NCBI GenBank assembly: GCA_017507905.1
Contig: JAFWAA010000046.1
Span: forward strand, 1-37,398
DNA from: Clostridia bacterium
GTDB taxonomy: Bacteria > Bacillota > Clostridia > Oscillospirales > CAG-272
DNA: 37,398 nucleotides
Reading direction: 5' to 3'
Every line of letters starts with the position of its first letter. The stretch's first letter is position 1. Positions 32,089-37,398 of the stretch are shown piece by piece. The position numbers were made by a program, and so were the translations under genes. Under the pieces are notes generated by a model. That model had not been told where the DNA came from. It saw only the letters and a list, made by a program, of their open reading frames with translations, and ran no database searches.

Positions 32089-32131
32089 GAAGGAAAACGC
32101 GAAAGGAGGGGGCGCTTTTGCGGGGCGCAGA

Positions 32132-32695
32132 TCAGCGGTAGAGGCCGATGTAGAACTCCAGATGGAACAGCGTGTTGCCAACCCCGTAGAGCGCGGCGGG
32201 AGTGAGGAGGGCGTAGGCGAGCAGGATAAACGCCCACGTCAGGATCCTGCGCGGCTTTTCGCGCATATGTCCAAGGCAGAACGAGACCGCGACCAGCGCA
32301 CAAGCGCCAAGCAGGCCGCCGAGGGTGTTGCCGATCAGATCCGCCGTGGAAAAGCCGCCGATGGCGGTGAAGATCTGGACCGTCTCAAAGAGGAGGGAGA
32401 GAAGCAAGGAGGCCGCCGACGCCTTGAGCAGGGCTCCCTTTCGCACGGCCGCCGCCGAAAGGAAGCCAAAGGGCATAAAGGCGATCACGTTCAGCAGGTT
32501 TTCTTTGACCGTCGTTGCGTGCATGGAAAGGGGGTTTAAGGAATAGGTCAATCGGGAAAAGAGATCCAGCTTGATCATGTAGGCAAAATTGCGCTCGATC
32601 ACGCGGAGGCGGTTCATCTTCAACAGGATCCCCCACACCAGAATGACGGCGTAGATCAGCGTCAGGATCCAAAAATGCGTTTTGACTTTTTTCAT
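32132..32695 (-). CDS. VanZ-like membrane protein
   Basis: A 187-residue integral membrane protein with about four to five hydrophobic helices (10-26, 67-85, 91-110, 123-140 and 152-172). KENLLNVIAFMPFGFL followed by a short basic loop, ETVQIFT and STADLIGNTLGGLLG is the VanZ-family pattern. VanZ raises teicoplanin resistance in its namesake cluster, but most family members are of unknown role, and no vancomycin genes are nearby. AGGAGGA precedes the ATG at 32695 and the promoter at 32730-32758 is close. It ends 124 bp before the esterase start and diverges from the small HTH regulator. Confidence 0.85.
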   Translation of the reverse strand: MKKVKTHFWILTLIYAVILVWGILLKMNRLRVIERNFAYMIKLDLFSRLTYSLNPLSMHATTVKENLLNVIAFMPFGFLSAAAVRKGALLKASAASLLLSLLFETVQIFTAIGGFSTADLIGNTLGGLLGACALVAVSFCLGHMREKPRRILTWAFILLAYALLTPAALYGVGNTLFHLEFYIGLYR

Positions 32696-32729
32696 GCGGT
32701 CCTCCTACAAAAAGGGTTGTTTTTGTAAA

Positions 32730-32758
32730 AGTATAGCATGATTTCCGAATTTAGTCAA
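32730..32758 (-). promoter_or_regulatory. Promoter of the VanZ-like gene
   Basis: Minus strand: TTGACT (32753-32758), 17 bp, TATACT (32730-32735). Confidence 0.78.
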
Positions 32759-32831
32759 CTATTTTGCGATTATTTGTCAACCAAAATAATACCCAATAAT
32801 GATAAACTATATTTATACAGGGGGTATGATT

Positions 32832-33128
32832 ATGGTTGATTTTGGAAACAGACTGAAACGAATGCGCAATCAGGAAAAGCTGACGCAGCAGCAGCTGGCA
32901 GATCGGCTTGGCGTTACCAAATCCGTGGTCAGCTACTATGAGCTTCAGGAGCGCTATCCCTCGCCCGAGATCCTGATCAAGCTGGCCTCGATCTTTCGCG
33001 TTTCAACGGATTATCTTCTCGGCCTTGCCCACGAGGAAAGCGTTTCGCTTTCGGGCCTGACGGAGGACGACGCTCTGCTCGTAAAGCATCTGGTCTCCCA
33101 TCTGAAAAGCAAAAACGCGGGCAAATAA
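32832..33128 (+). CDS. Small XRE-family transcription regulator
   Basis: A 98-residue protein that is almost entirely one XRE helix-turn-helix domain (FGNRLKRMRNQEKLTQQQLADRLGVTKSVVSYYELQERYPSPEILIKLASIFRVSTDYLLGL, about residues 4-66), followed by a short helical tail with TEDDALLVKHLVSHL. This form is common in Clostridial regulators of chromosomal and mobile loci. The ATG at 32832 has GGGGG 7 bases upstream; an ATG at 32826 is too close to it. It diverges from the VanZ-like gene across a short A+T-rich region, so it may repress that gene or itself. The target is unknown. Confidence 0.85.
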   Translation: MVDFGNRLKRMRNQEKLTQQQLADRLGVTKSVVSYYELQERYPSPEILIKLASIFRVSTDYLLGLAHEESVSLSGLTEDDALLVKHLVSHLKSKNAGK

Positions 33129-33202
33129 AGCGCGCGATCCCGTCCCCGCGCAGGGAAATGCACGCTGGCGCGTGATGATATGCCAAGCCTGCGGATTGGA
33201 TA

Positions 33203-33238
33203 AAAAAATTCGACAAGCTTTAGCTTGTCGAATTTTTT
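33203..33238. terminator. Near-perfect palindromic terminator
   Basis: AAAAAATTCGACAAGCT followed by TT and its complement; a T-run ends it. It is bidirectional and probably ends the small HTH regulator gene. Confidence 0.85.
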
Positions 33239-33393
33239 GTGAGTAATTGCATAAAAGGATACAAAATCCTAATGGGCTCATTTTGCAAAATGGGTTCACT
33301 TTTTTGCAAAAAAATGGGTTCAAATTTTCTTCTATTTGCCTTATTTCCTTAAGCAATATATTCAGTTTCTTATTCAAACTCATCTTTTTATGA

Positions 33394-33422
33394 ATAGGCG
33401 GCAAGCGGAGCTTGCCGCCTAT
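33394..33422. repeat. 13-bp hairpin downstream of the large repeat gene
   Basis: ATAGGCGGCAAGC (33394-33406), GGA, GCTTGCCGCCTAT (33410-33422). It lies about 75 bp past the stop of the minus-strand gene but lacks a T-run on that strand. Confidence 0.7.
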
Positions 33423-33494
33423 ATAAATGTTGCTTAATCTTGTTTCTCCGCTGCTATGCAGTTGGGGTAGAGAACAATTAGAAGCTCATATCAA

Positions 33495-36400
33495 TTAGTT
33501 TTCTAACTGTTGTATTCCTTCCTCTAAATCCTCAACGGGAGCGTCAATTCCCGTAACGTGAATGACACCGTCCGGATAGTTATATTCCGGATCACTTACC
33601 CAAGATTGGGCAGGAGAATAACCGTATTCATCTTCATACGACTGGGCAGTTTCGTGTTGGATTTCGCCTTCAAGCTCATATCGGTATGCGATATCCCAAA
33701 CGGTATAAACGGTTTCGTCGGTGGGATCGTCAAAGAAAGTAACTCTTCCCGAACTAGATAAGCGAATCACAGAATATGCATTGTCAAAGTTTTGCGAAGC
33801 CTCTCCGCCTGCGTAAGATACAAAGCCGTTCGTTGCTCTGATATCCACGTATTTCTTAATGAACGGATTTTCTCCCTGTGTCCATACGGCATATAAGCAA
33901 CCGGTTTCTTCGCCTGTGATTGTGTAAGTGAACGCTTGTTGGTCGCTGATGAAACGGTATTCGGATCCGTTCATGCCATACGTTTCCATATACCAGCCGA
34001 GGAATACGGTGCAGCCGTAATCGGGATTATAGGTTGTGTTCAGTTCAAAGGTATCGCCTATTTTCCCTTCAATCTCGTTGGAATAATGCATTTCTCCGCC
34101 GTTAACGCTTACGTATGAGTCGTAATTCCAGCCCTCACAATATACATTGTATATGGCATCAGTGTAAACAGGGGTCAAAACCATATCCGAGGTAACGTTG
34201 AAGCGGTAATCCTCAAAGATCTCGCCGTTGCCGTCTAACCAATGCGCAAAGGATTTGCCGGCAAGTTCATCGGCATATACGTATACGAGGGTATTGGCAG
34301 AAACCTCCACCGTACCACGGTATATTTTACCGTCAATTTCAAAATATCCGTTTTCCACGGAAATTCTGAACGTTTCACTCGGTTCTACAGGCACTTCTAC
34401 TTCATGGCAAACCACTCTTACGTATGCAGCATCCCTTCTGGGATTTTCTAAGGTATTGAACGTAAATTCCGAACTTTCGGAAAGCAATACCCACTTCTGA
34501 TTGACGAAGTCCCAAGTTTCATAACGATCAAACACAAGACCGTCTTCGCCATTCCAAGTCAGCGTGATCGGACTTCCGCTATCATATACGTGTGCCGTAT
34601 TATAATAAACGTTTGTATTGCTTCCGCTTATTTCAACGCAATCAACGGGATCGCTGAAGATAAATCGGAATGCACCGGTCGTTTCGGGCAGGGTTAACGT
34701 GAAGTTGTTGAAGGCATTCCGTCCAGCGCACAGGGACTGGATATCCTTTTCGATATCCCCGTAGGAGTAGTGAAGCGATTTGCCTGCAGCGTCAAGCGCT
34801 TCAAATTCCTCGGGAGAGACGATCGTTTTGTACGTCCTCATTCTAAAGACGGTTCTGTAATAGGTACCGTAATCCTCGTATGCGTAGGTAATACCCGTTG
34901 CCTTATCCACGTGCATATACTTTTTGTAGGATTCTCCGGGATCCTTTACAAAGCTGATCACATCTCTTCCGCCGGTTGTCACGTATTCGCCGTTTTCGTC
35001 ATAGTAACCGCCCTGGAAGGATTTGCCTTCCCACTCAACCTCCCACGGTGTGCCGGAAAGGTCGTTGTATGCCTTGCTTGTGGGAATACGCAATTTATTG
35101 TAGGTTTCAGCCCAGTAATCATGATACGCTTCGAATACGGATGCTCTTGCGCTCATGCTGTTGCCTAACACCATACCGTTACCGCAACCCATATTGTCGT
35201 CGGGATAATCCAACGTTTCAATCCAGCCGTTTACGTCATAAGCATATCCGTAAATCGCCCACAGGTATTCGGATCTTATATCTCCTCTTGATTTAGATAA
35301 GTAAATCGGTTCGATCGTAGTGGAATCCTCATCATCTACGTACATAAAAATGTAAGTATCGTTATAGTCTTGGTTCGATGAATTTTCATACTCGTATTGG
35401 AATGCCCAGATATACACCTTTTTGCCTTCGGCATTTCTGTAGCTGTAATAATATTCGTCATGACATACCTTACCGCCATAGGTGTATTGATAATTGATCA
35501 TCTTGCCGTCCATGAACTCGACGAAATCAAGGCCGCCTAAATACCAATACTCCTCGTAGTAATCGCAGTATTTACAGTAAACGCGATACTTGCCGTACTG
35601 TCCGTTTTTGCTTTCTTCTACGATATGCCAATCATCATAATCGATCGTATGCTCATCCGTCGTGGGAATGGCCTCCGTCCATACGTGACCGCAGAAGCAT
35701 TCACAGCGCATAAGGCCTTCTTCCGTATGGCCTGCCTCTTTTTCAATCTCGATACTGTGTTCCGTATGCTCTTCGAAAATGGTTTCCCCACAAATCAAAC
35801 ATTCTTGTTTATGATATTGACCATTATAGTTTACGTATTCAGCAAAATCGTGGCGCCCGTAATTGACATATTCGATTTCGTATTTAACGTCACCTTTTGC
35901 ATTTGTAGACATATAAAGGGTGCCTTCTTCACAGTTGCCCTCGTAGAGCTTCACGCGTGACGAGAAATCATCAGCGTCGGTGTCCTCGAATACGGGATAA
36001 TAGTAACCGCTTCTCAATACAAGCATCGAGAAATCTTCATCGGGAACTATTGTACCGGTTGCAGACATCCAATACTTAAACGTTCTTCCGGACTGATCGT
36101 TTAACGTAACGTTCAGTACGTCGTTTGCTTGCGCAAGATACACGGTGGCGTTTTCACCATAGGTATTGCTATCCGTGGTAATGGTATCCTTACCTTCAAA
36201 TGTCGCTGTTCCTCCGGAGATTACAATAATCATTCCATCGATTTCTTCGGATTTTTCTCTTCCGCAAACGGTGCAAGTACCGTTTTCGTCAAAGGTGCAA
36301 TCGCCGGTTTCGGTTTCGCCGCACTTACACTCACGGACATGCTTATTTTCCTTTAACGCATCGGGTACCCAATCGCCAAATACGTGCTCACTTGTTTTCG

Positions 36401-37398
36401 GAATAGGTTCTGTTTTTGCTCTTCCGCATACCGCGCAGGTATACGTTTTGACACCCTCTTCAAAATGAGTAGGCTCTTGCGTTACAACGCCACTGTCAAA
36501 CGCACAGTCACCTGTTTCGATCTCGCCACAATTGCATCCACGAGTATGCTTGTTTTCGTTTGTCGGATCCGGCGCCCAATCGCCAAACGCGTGCTCACTT
36601 GTTTTCGGAATAGATTCTGTTTTTGTTCTTCCGCAAACCGCACAAGTATAAGTCTTTACACCTTCCTCAAAGTGAGTAGGTTCTCTTGTTACAACGCCAT
36701 TGTCAAACGTACAGTCGCCGGTTTCGACCTCGCCACAATTGCATCCACGAGTATGCTTATTTTCGTTTGTCGGATCCGGCGCCCAATCGCCAAATCTGTG
36801 CTCACTTGTCGTAGGAATGGGTTCTGTTTTTGTTCTTCCGCATACCTCGCAGGTATACGTTTTGACACCCTCTTCAAAATGAGTGGGTTCTTTTGTTACA
36901 ACGCCACTGTCAAACGTACAGTCACCTGTTTCGACCTCGCCACAATTACATCCACGAGTATGCTTGTTTTCGTTTGTCGCATCTGGTGCCCAACCGCCAA
37001 ATGCGTGCTCACTTGTTTTTTCAATGGGTTCCGTTTTGGTTCTTCCACAAACCTCGCAGGTATACGTTTTGACACCCTCCTCAAAGTGAGTAGGTTCTTT
37101 TGTTACAACACCACTGTCAAACGCACAGTCACCTGTTTCGACCTCGCCACAATTACATCCACGAGTATGCTTATTTTCGTTTAATGCATCAGGTGCCCAG
37201 TCACCAAATACGTGTTCACTTGTTTTAGGAATAGGTTCTGCTTTTATTCTTCCACAAACCGCACAAGTATAAGTCTTTATACCTTCTTCAAAATGAGTAG
37301 GCTCTTTTGTTATAGCACCGTCGTCAAATGTACAACCAGCAGTTTCAACTTCGCCACACTTACATTCTCGGATATGCATGTCTTCGTTTGTCGCATCA
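33495..37398 (-). CDS. Large repeat-containing surface protein, C-terminal part (start outside window)
   Basis: About 1300 C-terminal residues; the frame stays open at the window edge (PDATNED-like residues precede the first visible Met), so the true start lies beyond 37398. The N-terminal visible part has at least five 69-residue tandem repeats with paired CxxC or CxC motifs (RGCNCGEVETGDC, YTCEVCGRTKTEPI) and SEH.FG.W. Then come two InlB B-repeat-like segments (TFKYWMSATGTIVPDEDFSMLV; KSFAHWLDGNGEIFEDYRF) on either side of a long region with no family I recognise. A secreted or surface adhesin-like role is inferred; no C-terminal anchor is seen. Its base composition is clearly more A+T-rich than the genes before 33128, suggesting different ancestry. 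Confidence 0.82.
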   Translation of the reverse strand, partial: DATNEDMHIRECKCGEVETAGCTFDDGAITKEPTHFEEGIKTYTCAVCGRIKAEPIPKTSEHVFGDWAPDALNENKHTRGCNCGEVETGDCAFDSGVVTKEPTHFEEGVKTYTCEVCGRTKTEPIEKTSEHAFGGWAPDATNENKHTRGCNCGEVETGDCTFDSGVVTKEPTHFEEGVKTYTCEVCGRTKTEPIPTTSEHRFGDWAPDPTNENKHTRGCNCGEVETGDCTFDNGVVTREPTHFEEGVKTYTCAVCGRTKTESIPKTSEHAFGDWAPDPTNENKHTRGCNCGEIETGDCAFDSGVVTQEPTHFEEGVKTYTCAVCGRAKTEPIPKTSEHVFGDWVPDALKENKHVRECKCGETETGDCTFDENGTCTVCGREKSEEIDGMIIVISGGTATFEGKDTITTDSNTYGENATVYLAQANDVLNVTLNDQSGRTFKYWMSATGTIVPDEDFSMLVLRSGYYYPVFEDTDADDFSSRVKLYEGNCEEGTLYMSTNAKGDVKYEIEYVNYGRHDFAEYVNYNGQYHKQECLICGETIFEEHTEHSIEIEKEAGHTEEGLMRCECFCGHVWTEAIPTTDEHTIDYDDWHIVEESKNGQYGKYRVYCKYCDYYEEYWYLGGLDFVEFMDGKMINYQYTYGGKVCHDEYYYSYRNAEGKKVYIWAFQYEYENSSNQDYNDTYIFMYVDDEDSTTIEPIYLSKSRGDIRSEYLWAIYGYAYDVNGWIETLDYPDDNMGCGNGMVLGNSMSARASVFEAYHDYWAETYNKLRIPTSKAYNDLSGTPWEVEWEGKSFQGGYYDENGEYVTTGGRDVISFVKDPGESYKKYMHVDKATGITYAYEDYGTYYRTVFRMRTYKTIVSPEEFEALDAAGKSLHYSYGDIEKDIQSLCAGRNAFNNFTLTLPETTGAFRFIFSDPVDCVEISGSNTNVYYNTAHVYDSGSPITLTWNGEDGLVFDRYETWDFVNQKWVLLSESSEFTFNTLENPRRDAAYVRVVCHEVEVPVEPSETFRISVENGYFEIDGKIYRGTVEVSANTLVYVYADELAGKSFAHWLDGNGEIFEDYRFNVTSDMVLTPVYTDAIYNVYCEGWNYDSYVSVNGGEMHYSNEIEGKIGDTFELNTTYNPDYGCTVFLGWYMETYGMNGSEYRFISDQQAFTYTITGEETGCLYAVWTQGENPFIKKYVDIRATNGFVSYAGGEASQNFDNAYSVIRLSSSGRVTFFDDPTDETVYTVWDIAYRYELEGEIQHETAQSYEDEYGYSPAQSWVSDPEYNYPDGVIHVTGIDAPVEDLEEGIQQLEN
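36334..37398 (-). repeat. 207-bp tandem coding repeats
   Basis: Equivalent points recur at 36334, 36541, 36748, 36955, 37162 and 37369, an exact 207-base (69-codon) period. Units differ by a modest number of substitutions. The array continues past the window edge. Confidence 0.9.

Larger units (their letters stand above)
33129..33494. other. Non-coding A+T-rich stretch between the regulator and the large repeat gene
   Basis: No credible gene. It contains a strong terminator (33203-33238). Two copies of a TTGCAAA(A)...ATGGGTTCA theme (about 33284-33319) and a 13-bp hairpin with arms at 33394-33406 and 33410-33422 follow. Composition drops in G+C here and stays low to the window end. Confidence 0.6.

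Noticed and set aside
33003-33404. Possible 133-codon minus-strand gene overlapping the HTH regulator
   Set aside because: No ribosome binding site, no family pattern, and it runs through the terminator palindrome.

Overview
The window looks like a chromosomal segment of a fairly high-G+C Clostridia member (Firmicutes), most likely an uncultured gut or rumen lineage. Evidence: strong sigma-A type promoters (TTGACA, 17 bp, TATAAT), strong AGGAGG-type ribosome binding sites, the ZapA/U32-peptidase pair, thiN, a ~400-aa AraC regulator beside a GPH sugar transporter, a domain-swapped GH3 enzyme, and secreted proteins with (D/E)-P-E-T linkers and CxxC modules. No tRNA, rRNA, CRISPR array or phage structural gene was seen. 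Layout, left to right: (1) 1-300, a palindrome-rich intergenic element. (2) 369-5541, a same-strand housekeeping run: hisS, an alpha/beta hydrolase, ruvX, a pyridoxal/pyridoxamine kinase, a membrane-anchored unknown and thiamine diphosphokinase. (3) 5679-6682, guaA with only the synthetase half and one apparent frameshift. (4) About 6670-7825, an A+T-rich insertion at the guaA 3' end, bounded by degenerate direct repeats and carrying one divergent class III nucleotidyl-cyclase-like gene. (5) 8127-15436, a clan-D-like glycosidase, a U32 protein and zapA (minus), uridine phosphorylase, a CE15-like esterase (minus) and a lipoprotein polysaccharide deacetylase. (6) 15696-17177, a lipoprotein with SH3b-like repeats. 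(7) 17275-22722, a sugar-use locus: GH2 glycosidase (frameshift) and GPH transporter (in-frame amber codon) on the minus strand, diverging from an AraC regulator. (8) 22723-23434, a non-coding stretch with a hairpin-forming ~294-bp repeat element. (9) 23435-30189, a divergent pair: a C-terminally anchored, domain-swapped GH3 enzyme and a large repeat/transglutaminase/LRR lipoprotein. (10) 30398-33128, an HTH regulator with a coupled 81-aa partner, an esterase, a VanZ-like protein and a second HTH regulator. (11) 33495 to the window end, the C-terminal ~1300 residues of a large A+T-richer repeat protein whose start lies outside. Working together: the carbohydrate genes (GH36-like, CE15-like, polysaccharide deacetylase, GH2 plus GPH transporter plus AraC, GH3, esterase) suggest a plant- or host-glycan user that breaks down polymers at its surface and imports oligosaccharides. 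The best candidates for something undescribed are the mini integrative element at guaA with its cyclase-like cargo, and the cell-surface repeat system (PET linkers plus CxxC modules) shared by otherwise unrelated proteins. Three apparently broken genes could be real decay or draft-assembly errors. None of the 26 annotated genes ends in TAG, yet an in-frame TAG interrupts the transporter, so amber usage in this genome deserves a check.
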